A DNA stretch of 5,808 nucleotides from Anaerolineae bacterium (GCA_016927095.1 JAFGNI010000697.1:1-5808); one strand, 5' to 3'; counted from the stretch's first letter, positions 1-5,796 are shown. Notes: generated from the sequence alone by a model not told the origin. Made by a program: numbers and translations.

Positions 1-86
1 ACGAAGATATGCTCGTGCGGTAGTACGATGCCCTCTGGCAAATCCTCAATGCTAATGTCACCAAGTGTTGTAATCAGCACAGTCAT
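1..86 (-). CDS. Phosphotriesterase-family metal-dependent hydrolase, N-terminal fragment
   Basis: Only the first 28 codons are inside the window; the gene continues past the left edge. The reading frame from ATG at 86-84 gives an N-terminus with TTLGDI near residues 6-11 and VLPHEHIF at residues 21-28. This matches the start of phosphotriesterase-related proteins, where a 'T-LG-I ... LG-TL-HEH' pattern leads into the first beta strand of a TIM barrel. H24 and H26 form the HxH pair that binds the more buried metal in this amidohydrolase-superfamily family. There is no signal peptide, so a cytoplasmic enzyme is expected. Known members hydrolyse organophosphate triesters, lactones (including acyl-homoserine lactones) or sugar lactones, and the fragment cannot tell which. 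The start is fixed by a strong GGAGG seven bases upstream. It lies 93 bases after the MFS gene on the same strand and is probably co-transcribed. Family call fairly sure; substrate unknown. Confidence 0.82.
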   Translation of the reverse strand, partial: MTVLITTLGDISIEDLPEGIVLPHEHIF

Positions 87-93
87 CGTGTTG

Positions 94-98
94 CCTCC
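94..98 (-). promoter_or_regulatory. Ribosome binding site of the phosphotriesterase-family gene
   Basis: On the minus strand the sequence reads TAGGAGG, then seven bases, then ATG at 86-84. This near-perfect Shine-Dalgarno site is what sets the start codon of the truncated gene at the left edge. It is the strongest ribosome binding site of the three minus-strand genes. Confidence 0.75.
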
Positions 99-179
99 TA
101 CCCGGATGGAGTGCCCTCGTCACAGCCCTATCCAGTGCCAAAGCGATCGCGCATGAACCCGCCAACTCCTAACTTTATT

Positions 180-1391
180 CTAACTAACCTCACTCACGAC
201 GCGGCGCACCTTTGGCTGCCTTGTGGCACCTAGAATCAGACCAAAGACCATGCTGTTGAGCAGAACCGCCGCCGCAATCGCCAAGATCATCACTCGGGGG
301 CCAACCGATTCGAACAACTGGCCAATGACCCACGGTATGGTCATCCCTCCGAAGCTGCCTCCGACAAAGAAGTAGCTGGTCACCGTGCCTGTGATCCGGG
401 TGTGACGCTCTGCCAGCGAGAGCGCTGTCGGGAAGATCGAAGCCATCGAAAGACCAGCCCCAAATGTCCCAATCCATATAGCCAGCGCGTGGCCCGGCAA
501 GAGGACCAGCAACAGAACGCTGACCAGACAACCCAGGAGATCGCCGAGCAGAACCTGTCGCGGCGTGAAGCGGGCGGCAAGGGGAATGGAGAATAAGCGC
601 CCCAGTGTCATTGCTCCCCAGAACGCTGACGTCAGGTAGGCCGCGGTCGCAGCGTCTCCCAGCCCCGTCGCTTTCGCATAGGTCGCCACCCACCCGCCGA
701 AGCTGGCCTCCGCACCGACGTAGAGAAAGAAGAAAACTGCGATGAGCGCGACAAGCCTGTTGTTCTGCCGGGGCCGATCCGCTACTGCCTCGCCGTCCGC
801 CGCAACACCGGCAATCGGGGGGCTAGGCAGCCTTGGTAGCAGCAAGACAACCGGAAGCATTAGTGCCGCCAGTGCCCAGTAGGCCCAACGGATGCCACCT
901 GTCAGCGTTACCGCTTGCGCGATGATCACAGGCGACAGGAAGGCACCGACGCCAAAAAAGAAGTGCATCGCGTTCATATACGGGTCGACCTGGTCACGGT
1001 GCAACCAGACTAACAACGTGTTCCCACCCACGTCGATGGCGCCCTCAAAGATGCCGATCACGAAAATCAGCGCGACGAGCAGCCATAGAACCGAGACAAA
1101 GGGAATCGCAACCAGTAGCGCCGCTGTCAGCAGCAGCATGGTCGCGACCAAGGGATGCCCCTTGACGCGATCGTACAGCCTGCCACCGACGACGGACCCA
1201 ACGAGATAACCGAGACCTCTGGCGCTCAGGGCATAGCTGATCTGCTGCAGAGCCACACCGACGTTGGCTGCAAGTTCCGTGAGTGTAGGCCCTAGAGACG
1301 CGTAGGCCAGGCCAAGGGCTACAAAGGCGGCGAAGTAGCCTCCAGTTGTCCAGTGCCGCAACCTCCTCACTTGTCTGTCTGTCATCGCCAT
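180..1391 (-). CDS. MFS transporter, FHS/NaGLT1 (MFSD4)-like
   Basis: Predicted 403-residue inner-membrane transporter with about twelve hydrophobic helices in two halves, split by a hydrophilic loop near residues 187-212; this is a normal length for the major facilitator superfamily. A motif-A-like loop (GGRLYDRVKG, about residues 69-78) lies between helices 2 and 3, and a degenerate copy (GRLFSIPLAARF, about 264-275) lies in the second half. The stretch DVGGNTLLVWLH followed by PYMNAMHFFFGVGAFLSP (about 120-154) resembles the D-x-G-G-N ... LHF-F--GA--P signature I associate with the fucose-permease/NaGLT1/MFSD4 branch, which points to sugar symport. That subfamily call is from memory. An upstream GTG at 1421 would add ten residues and overlap the previous stop (GTGA). 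I prefer ATG at 1391, which has a Shine-Dalgarno site at proper distance; ATG at 1385 is also possible. The stop is TAG at 180-182. Substrate is not determined. Confidence 0.88.
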   Translation of the reverse strand: MAMTDRQVRRLRHWTTGGYFAAFVALGLAYASLGPTLTELAANVGVALQQISYALSARGLGYLVGSVVGGRLYDRVKGHPLVATMLLLTAALLVAIPFVSVLWLLVALIFVIGIFEGAIDVGGNTLLVWLHRDQVDPYMNAMHFFFGVGAFLSPVIIAQAVTLTGGIRWAYWALAALMLPVVLLLPRLPSPPIAGVAADGEAVADRPRQNNRLVALIAVFFFLYVGAEASFGGWVATYAKATGLGDAATAAYLTSAFWGAMTLGRLFSIPLAARFTPRQVLLGDLLGCLVSVLLLVLLPGHALAIWIGTFGAGLSMASIFPTALSLAERHTRITGTVTSYFFVGGSFGGMTIPWVIGQLFESVGPRVMILAIAAAVLLNSMVFGLILGATRQPKVRRVVSEVS

Positions 1392-1398
1392 CGTTGCT

Positions 1399-1407
1399 CT
1401 CCCACCT
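1399..1407 (-). promoter_or_regulatory. Ribosome binding site of the MFS gene
   Basis: The minus strand reads AGGTGGGAG, with the GGGAG part ending seven bases before ATG at 1391-1389. This supports ATG at 1391 over the GTG at 1421, which sits inside the end of the phosphatase gene. The site lies in the 26-base gap after the phosphatase stop, so translation of the two genes may be coupled. Confidence 0.6.
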
Positions 1408-1417
1408 TTTGCGAGTC

Positions 1418-2155
1418 TCACGTGATGAGGTGTGCTGGCAGATAGTCAGTGCGGTTGATGTAGGCAACAAAGCGCTCCTCACCACTGAAATCCACGCGGG
1501 TCATGGATGCGTTGTAAGCGCCAAACCACACGGAACCGTCCGGTGGAGCCGAACCGTTGTCAAACCCTAGAATCGCCCTGAGAAAGAGGTTGAAAAAGCC
1601 GCCGTGGCTGACGAAGATCACCTCATCATCTGTCCCGCCGTGCTTAGTCAGGAGCTCAGCCAGCACGCGCCTGGCCCGGGGCACACGCGCCGCCTCTGGC
1701 TCAAAGGGACGATTCCACCAGCCGGCCTCAGTGACGTCATGTGTCAGTACAAGCCTGGGATAGTGAGCGGCCAAGTGACCCCTGGTCATACCTGGCTCCG
1801 GGTTGTAAGCATCTTCCTCAGGGTCATAAGAGAACATCCCACCCGTCTCGTGCAGATCCAGCCAGGGCAGCAGAGGTAGATCAACAGCCTCGGCTATCTT
1901 GTGGCCCGTAGCCACGGCACGATCCATCAGGCTGGTATAGCAGTGAGTGATCTGAAATCGCCCCGTGCTGTCATAGGCTCGGTCTCGCGGAGATACGTCG
2001 GTGTGGTGCCGGGCGACGAAGTCTGCCAGGACCTGAGCCTGCTGTTCACCTGCGTCGGTGAGCTCAGGATCCGGCACCCTTCCCTCGGAAGATCCCGTCT
2101 CGAGCCATCGCAGGTTGTTAGTCGACTGTCCGTGGCGGATGAAGTAGAGTCGCAT
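1418..2155 (-). CDS. Histidine phosphatase superfamily (phosphoglycerate-mutase-like) protein
   Basis: Predicted 245-residue cytoplasmic enzyme of the histidine phosphatase clan. The N-terminal strand and loop MRLYFIRHGQSTNN contain the RHG signature; H8 is the phospho-accepting histidine, with R7 beside it. TSLMDRAVATG (about residues 74-84) supplies the second conserved arginine (R79), LHETGG (about 101-106) the acid/base glutamate (E103), and FVSHGGFFN (about 181-189) the second histidine (H184). All core catalytic elements are therefore present. The long insert between E103 and H184, with GWWNRPFEPE, is the variable lid that sets substrate choice. The family covers cofactor-dependent mutases, sugar-phosphate, nucleotide and cobalamin-pathway phosphatases, so a specific substrate is not claimed. 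The start at 2155 puts RHG at the family's usual position and has AAAGG five bases upstream; ATG at 2185 would add ten residues with no good ribosome binding site. First gene of the minus-strand set. Confidence 0.9.
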   Translation of the reverse strand: MRLYFIRHGQSTNNLRWLETGSSEGRVPDPELTDAGEQQAQVLADFVARHHTDVSPRDRAYDSTGRFQITHCYTSLMDRAVATGHKIAEAVDLPLLPWLDLHETGGMFSYDPEEDAYNPEPGMTRGHLAAHYPRLVLTHDVTEAGWWNRPFEPEAARVPRARRVLAELLTKHGGTDDEVIFVSHGGFFNLFLRAILGFDNGSAPPDGSVWFGAYNASMTRVDFSGEERFVAYINRTDYLPAHLIT

Positions 2156-2160
2156 GCTTG

Positions 2161-2165
2161 CCTTT
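2161..2165 (-). promoter_or_regulatory. Ribosome binding site of the histidine phosphatase gene
   Basis: The minus strand reads AAAGG, then CAAGC, then ATG at 2155-2153. It is modest but correctly spaced. The alternative ATG at 2185 has only a GGGT immediately before it, so this site decides the start. Confidence 0.5.
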
Positions 2166-2237
2166 CTTGTGCGAAGAGAGATCATTGACCCACGCGGACC
2201 AGCTCAGGATAGGCGCGGATCGGCAACCGGTCACCAG

Positions 2238-2266
2238 AAGATACCCGTGTTGGCGTTCGCTGTCAA
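2238..2266 (-). promoter_or_regulatory. Sigma70-type promoter of the phosphatase-MFS-hydrolase operon
   Basis: On the minus strand a perfect -35 box TTGACA (2266-2261) is followed by exactly 17 bases and then TATCTT (2243-2238), which matches the TATAAT consensus at four of six positions. Transcription would start near 2231, giving a leader of about 75 bases before the ATG at 2155. No other promoter is needed for the two genes downstream. Called by eye, without expression data. Confidence 0.6.
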
Positions 2267-2286
2267 CTGAGCTGCAAAGGTCAGTT
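2265..2286. repeat. Inverted repeat at the minus-strand -35 box, possible operator
   Basis: AACTGA at 2265-2270 and TCAGTT at 2281-2286 are perfect 6-base inverted arms around a 10-base spacer. The left arm overlaps the last two bases of the minus-strand -35 box (2261-2266), a position where a bound regulator could affect RNA polymerase. No regulator gene is in the window. Two 6-base arms can arise by chance in a region of this size. Confidence 0.3.
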
Positions 2287-2355
2287 TATGGTGAAGTTCC
2301 GTGTCATCCCTGCAACGACCGGTACGCTTTCTTACCGAATTCTAATTTTTGCCCC

Positions 2356-2395
2356 TTGACATGACTGGCCGCTAGGGTTAAAATAGTGTTATAAT
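2356..2395 (+). promoter_or_regulatory. Promoter of the TadE-fusion gene with two alternative -10 boxes
   Basis: A perfect TTGACA (2356-2361) lies 17 bases before TAAAAT (2379-2384), making a standard sigma70-type promoter with a start near 2391. Eleven bases further on is a perfect TATAAT (2390-2395) preceded by TG plus one base (2387-2389). This is an extended -10 element that could work without a -35 box and would start near 2402. Either would give a leader of about 90-100 bases before the ATG at 2493. It diverges from the minus-strand promoter, with roughly 90 bases between the two -35 boxes. Confidence 0.65.
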
Positions 2396-2415
2396 CGTTC
2401 TTCCGGACCAGGTCA

Positions 2416-2435
2416 GTGGATCCCCTCTGATCCAC
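2416..2435 (+). other. Hairpin in the 5' leader of the TadE-fusion mRNA
   Basis: GTGGATC (2416-2422) and GATCCAC (2429-2435) form a perfect 7-bp stem with the 6-base loop CCCTCT. It starts 15-25 bases after the predicted transcription starts and ends 45 bases before the Shine-Dalgarno site. No U-run follows, so it is not an intrinsic terminator. It could stabilise the 5' end of the mRNA or bind a protein; no known riboswitch pattern was recognised. Confidence 0.4.
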
Positions 2436-2480
2436 CTGTCAGGGGGCAGCTCTGAGCAGCTAGCTTTCTGAATCAGCCAT

Positions 2481-2486
2481 AGGGGG
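2481..2486 (+). promoter_or_regulatory. Ribosome binding site of the TadE-fusion gene
   Basis: AGGGGG lies six bases before ATG at 2493-2495 and only three before the in-frame GTG at 2490. The spacing favours the ATG, one codon shorter than the longest possible reading frame. Confidence 0.6.
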
Positions 2487-2492
2487 CGTGTG

Positions 2493-5400
2493 ATGAGAAA
2501 ACGCACGGTGGGGCAAGCTCTCGTGGAGTTCGCCCTGGTCTTTCCAATCCTGCTCGCCGTCATTCTAGCCATCATCGATGGCGCCTTTGTCTTCCAGGGC
2601 TACATAGCTGTGAGCCACGCCGCTCGTGAGGCCGCGCGGTTCGCCGTTGTCTACCAACCCGTGCAGGGCGAGTGCTTGCACCGTACGGCGGCGGGCGGTC
2701 CGGTCGCCGAGCCATGGCCCTACTGCCCCAGTGACTGGTATGAGGATCCCAGCGAGAGTGATTCGCATTACCACCAGCGTCGGGTGGCCCTGATCAGGCA
2801 GGCAGCCCACGATGCGGCCACGGGTCTTCGCATTGCGGAACCCGTGTGCATTGAGAATGATAACAATGCTTGCATCGAGGCCAATTTCGACAAGCCAGGC
2901 ATGTTCGGCGTAAGGGTCTGGGGCTTCCAATCCTTCGAGGGCAGCGAAGAGGAGCATATGCCCGGCCTGCCCGGGCTGCCTGTGCGCGTGCAAGTCATCC
3001 ACAACGTACCCCTGGTGGTCTACGGTGCCTTCTTGCCTGATGCGATGGTCCAGGTATCGAGTTCGGCGTCAATGATCAATGAGGGTATCCAGGTTGGCTT
3101 CGGCAATCAGCCGCCGCCGACCTTCTCCCCGCCGGTAGCTGTCGTACCGCCAGATCCCTCAGATCCCCCGCCCACCGAAGAGCCGACGGAGGAGCCAACC
3201 GAGGAGCCAACGGCGCCACCAACGCCACCCGCCTACGCAATCTCCCTGACACCCGCAGACGCGACCAATCTTCTGCCCGACGAGCGCGAGCATGCGCTGA
3301 CGGCGCACGTGACCGATGATGAGGGCCGGAACGTCGCCGGCGCGCGGGTCACTTTCAGGACCGATGCCGGCAGTTTCCAAGCATCTGGGAATGGCAGCGA
3401 CGTTTTCGTCGGCGACACCGGGTCCGACGGCAAGGCGCGCAGTGTAATCTACGCCAATGAGCCCATCACAGCCAACATACAAGCCTGGCTGGACTATGAC
3501 TTCGATATGTCTATCGATGGACCGGAGCCGGTGGATACGGCGAGGAAGATCTGGGAGGTCCTGGGCCCATACATAATTGTCTCCAACCACAACCCTGCAC
3601 CAGAAGAGGTCATCGCCGTTGATGGACGCGACCACCCCGCTGCTGATCCCGTGTCGCTCTGGTGGTGCCCCACCGGTTCACCCACGACCACACTCATCAC
3701 CGAGGAACTAGCCTCGGGCATCGATGTCGCGGATGGGAGCTTCGAAGACGTCGCTGTGACCGTGCCCACCACAAGCTACGGCACCTATCGCATCGAGTCC
3801 CACAGGGATACAGGCTCTGATACCTGCGGCTCTGCCGGCACGCTCATCGCCTGGTCCGCCGATATCGAGATCGCTGTACCTCTGCCGGATCTGGTGGTGA
3901 CATCCATCGTGACCCCTGGCCTTGAGCTGATGGGGCCGGGATTGCCACTGACGCTCACGATCACCGTTCAGAACCAGGAACCTGTGCCCATTACCACCGG
4001 CCCCTTCGACGTTGACGCGTACGTGGATCTGACCGATCCGCCGCAGCGCCAGCAGTTCGGCGAGACTAAGCAGTGGATCACGACCCTGGGGCCCGGAGAG
4101 AGCACGGAGATCACCACAACCGTCACGCTGTACGAGGCGACATCCCACACCGTCTGGGTGCAGGTGGACACGACGAACTACGTCGAGGAGGAGGAGCCGG
4201 AGGGCGAGGAGAATAACTACGCCGTCATCGAGATTGAGTTCCTGGACTGCATCCCCTTCGAAGACCGCGAGGATGACTTCTCCGCAGGGCTTGACGGCAG
4301 CCGGTGGTCCTCCGCAGATATCGGCAACCCCAGTCCAGGCTACACGCAGGTCAGCGGTGGCCGGCTCTTGGTGGGCGCGAACGGCACCAATATCTGGGAT
4401 CAGAACGACTCCTTCCGCTACGTCTATCAGGCTCCTGTCAGCGGCGACTTCCGGGCAACCGTGCACGTGATACGAGCCGCAGCGGACTCATCAAGCTGGC
4501 CGGACTGGCCCAAGACAGGGCTGATGGTGCGAGCCAATACCAGCAGCGGTAGCGCGAACGTCTTTGCCCTCACGTCCAACAGCTATCTGAGTTGGTATGT
4601 GCGTGATAGTCAGGGTGACGACACGCGGCGGAACGATGATCCCCGCCCCAGTGCCTATTGGCCGATCTACCTGCGGGTCGAACGGGAGGAAAGCACCTAC
4701 CGGGGATTCTACTCTCTCAACGGCGACGACTGGAACCAGATGGGCGGGGTCCACACGGTGCCTGCGTTGGACGATGCCTACATCGGTCTGGCAGCTACGT
4801 CCTATGGTGCAGGTGTCAAAGAAGCTGTCTTCGATGACTTCGAGCTCTGCCGGCCCACAGGCCTGACCGATGCCGAACGTCCCCCCGGCGACATGCCCTA
4901 TCCCTATGGCTTGCGGCAATGCACGGAGTTGATCCGCGTCCCAGGCTTTGAGGGCAACCCGGCGACCGTGTTCGAGTACTGGCACGCCGGTGATGACGGT
5001 GGCCTCGTGGGCGCCTACCAGAGGACCTCGGCAGAGTTCTATCGTGGCAGTTTTTCGATGCGACTGCACGCTTCGCCAAGCATCATTCCCTGTTCCGCAA
5101 ACCAACTGCAGCCCTACCTCTACCAGGACATCGAGCTGCCCACCGAGGTGTACAGCCAATCCACGCTCGTCGTCATAGGCCGTTACCTCCCGATGATGAG
5201 CATACTCGAGTGCAGCTGGAACGGCACCGCTGACGCTGACGACACCCTGAGCCTGAGTCTGCGGCAGACGGACAACTCAGAGATTGTGGCACCGCAACTC
5301 ATCGTGAACGGAGATCCGGTGGGAACCTGGAGCGAGGAGATTACGGCTCTGGAGGCAGGGATGGGCGATCCTGCCGACTATGCCGGACAGACGCTCCGCC

Positions 5401-5783
5401 TTATGTGGGAGGCCTACAACGATGGGGACAACTCAGGCACCTTCTTCTACGTTGATGAGGTCAGTGCCCAGTTGTGCACCGAGTGGGAGCGACCCGATGA
5501 AGAAGGCGGTATGGCCACCATCGGCGGTCTCATCACAACCCGTGGTGAGAACAACGTCCCGACGGCGATGCCAGGCACCGATGTCTGGGCCTACAGCCAA
5601 GGCACGAACGTCTTGCACACCCGGGCGATACACGACGGCACCTATGGCTTCTACAACGTGACTCCCGGCACCTACGTGATCTACGCGGAGGCGTGGGTCG
5701 GTGGTGAGTTGCGCACGGTGTCAACCTCGGTGACGGTCGCTGCCGACGAACGGCGCACCAACGTCAACCTGCTGCTCCAGTAA
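2493..5783 (+). CDS. TadE-type pseudopilin fused to a multidomain surface adhesin-like region
   Basis: 1096 residues. Residues 1-55 are a clear TadE-like pseudopilin: a short basic tail (MRKRTVG), then QALVEFALVFP, one membrane helix (about 13-35) and the AAREAARFAVV segment. G7|Q8 with E12 fits the prepilin-peptidase rule of cleavage after Gly with Glu at +5. Residues 56-203 complete a TadE-like extracytoplasmic part with two Cys pairs (61/78, 119/127). A Pro/Thr/Glu linker (204-247) leads to an invasin-like Ig domain (about 248-338, with VTDDEGRNVAGARVTF). Next come an unassigned beta region (350-463), a CARDB domain (465-583), a concanavalin-like DUF1349/LamG-type domain (588-785), a jelly-roll/CBM-like domain (810-996) and a carboxypeptidase-regulatory-like domain (1004-1096, DGTYGFYNVTPGTYVIYAEA). 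No catalytic motif or LPXTG anchor was seen. Inferred role: adhesin or glycan binder anchored in, or presented by, a Tad-type pilus. TadE call strong; C-terminal domain names are by eye. Confidence 0.88.
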   Translation: MRKRTVGQALVEFALVFPILLAVILAIIDGAFVFQGYIAVSHAAREAARFAVVYQPVQGECLHRTAAGGPVAEPWPYCPSDWYEDPSESDSHYHQRRVALIRQAAHDAATGLRIAEPVCIENDNNACIEANFDKPGMFGVRVWGFQSFEGSEEEHMPGLPGLPVRVQVIHNVPLVVYGAFLPDAMVQVSSSASMINEGIQVGFGNQPPPTFSPPVAVVPPDPSDPPPTEEPTEEPTEEPTAPPTPPAYAISLTPADATNLLPDEREHALTAHVTDDEGRNVAGARVTFRTDAGSFQASGNGSDVFVGDTGSDGKARSVIYANEPITANIQAWLDYDFDMSIDGPEPVDTARKIWEVLGPYIIVSNHNPAPEEVIAVDGRDHPAADPVSLWWCPTGSPTTTLITEELASGIDVADGSFEDVAVTVPTTSYGTYRIESHRDTGSDTCGSAGTLIAWSADIEIAVPLPDLVVTSIVTPGLELMGPGLPLTLTITVQNQEPVPITTGPFDVDAYVDLTDPPQRQQFGETKQWITTLGPGESTEITTTVTLYEATSHTVWVQVDTTNYVEEEEPEGEENNYAVIEIEFLDCIPFEDREDDFSAGLDGSRWSSADIGNPSPGYTQVSGGRLLVGANGTNIWDQNDSFRYVYQAPVSGDFRATVHVIRAAADSSSWPDWPKTGLMVRANTSSGSANVFALTSNSYLSWYVRDSQGDDTRRNDDPRPSAYWPIYLRVEREESTYRGFYSLNGDDWNQMGGVHTVPALDDAYIGLAATSYGAGVKEAVFDDFELCRPTGLTDAERPPGDMPYPYGLRQCTELIRVPGFEGNPATVFEYWHAGDDGGLVGAYQRTSAEFYRGSFSMRLHASPSIIPCSANQLQPYLYQDIELPTEVYSQSTLVVIGRYLPMMSILECSWNGTADADDTLSLSLRQTDNSEIVAPQLIVNGDPVGTWSEEITALEAGMGDPADYAGQTLRLMWEAYNDGDNSGTFFYVDEVSAQLCTEWERPDEEGGMATIGGLITTRGENNVPTAMPGTDVWAYSQGTNVLHTRAIHDGTYGFYNVTPGTYVIYAEAWVGGELRTVSTSVTVAADERRTNVNLLLQ
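3177..3212 (+). repeat. Tandem 12-base repeat encoding (EEPT)3
   Basis: Three in-frame 12-base units each encode Glu-Glu-Pro-Thr (protein residues 229-240). The second and third differ only at the last codon position (GAGGAGCCAACC and GAGGAGCCAACG); the first is more diverged. They lie in the Pro-rich linker between the TadE part and the first Ig-like domain. Such repeats expand and contract by slippage, so the stalk length may vary between strains without a frameshift. Confidence 0.75.
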
Positions 5784-5788
5784 GGAGG
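5782..5788 (+). promoter_or_regulatory. Ribosome binding site directly after the TadE-fusion stop
   Basis: AAGGAGG, a full match to the anti-Shine-Dalgarno core, overlaps the TAA stop (5781-5783). Eight bases later there is a TTG at 5797-5799. This placement is typical of tightly packed operons and indicates that a further co-transcribed gene starts at or just beyond the right edge. Confidence 0.6.
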
Positions 5789-5796
5789 CCTCGCTC

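Larger units (their letters stand above)
2156..2492. other. Divergent intergenic control region
   Basis: This is the only non-coding stretch over 300 bases. It separates the minus-strand phosphatase/transporter set from the plus-strand TadE-fusion gene and contains promoters for both directions. Other structure seen: a 6-bp inverted repeat AACTGA (2265-2270) / TCAGTT (2281-2286) touching the minus-strand -35 box; a weak 5-bp dyad CGGTA (2320-2324) / TACCG (2333-2337); the palindrome ACCGGT twice (2226-2231 and 2318-2323); and a hairpin at 2416-2435 in the plus-strand leader. It is locally AT-rich around 2340-2400, as expected for promoters. No ORF in it looks genuine and no RNA gene was recognised. 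Confidence 0.7.

Noticed and set aside
143..150. GCGATCGC octamer, the HIP1 element abundant in cyanobacteria
   Set aside because: I noticed only this one copy, whereas HIP1-rich genomes carry it about once per gene, and no other feature here suggests cyanobacteria.
128..154. Eight-residue ORF (MRDRFGTG) on the minus strand between the MFS and hydrolase genes, with AGGAG upstream
   Set aside because: The ribosome binding site is 11 bases from the ATG and the peptide is tiny. Nothing beyond chance supports it.
1391..1421. GTG start at 1421 for the MFS gene with a GTGA overlap
   Set aside because: The overlap with the phosphatase stop is attractive, but the good ribosome binding site lies downstream of it and serves the ATG at 1391; the extra ten residues are polar and not family-like.
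1604..1879. Plus-strand open frames opposite the phosphatase gene (also 1901-2188)
   Set aside because: They overlap the complete catalytic core of the histidine phosphatase in antisense and have no domain signal or convincing ribosome binding site.
1418..2155. Glycolytic phosphoglycerate mutase (gpmA) as a specific call
   Set aside because: The RHG and SHG motifs are clan-wide. The region between E103 and H184 does not look like the canonical cofactor-dependent mutase, and the gene sits with a transporter and a hydrolase rather than glycolytic genes.
2416..2435. Leader hairpin as an intrinsic terminator
   Set aside because: No run of T follows the stem; the next bases are CTGTCAGGGGG.
2391..2492. 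Cyclic-di-GMP (GEMM) or other riboswitch in the leader of the pilus-like gene
   Set aside because: Plausible by context, but the conserved GEMM core sequence is absent and only a simple 7-bp hairpin was seen.
3708..4466. Long open frame (252 codons) on the minus strand opposite the TadE-fusion gene
   Set aside because: It is antisense to a clearly coding frame in GC-rich DNA, where such shadows are common. Its product shows no recognisable motif or domain. The same applies to 4491-5159 and 3159-3635 on the minus strand.
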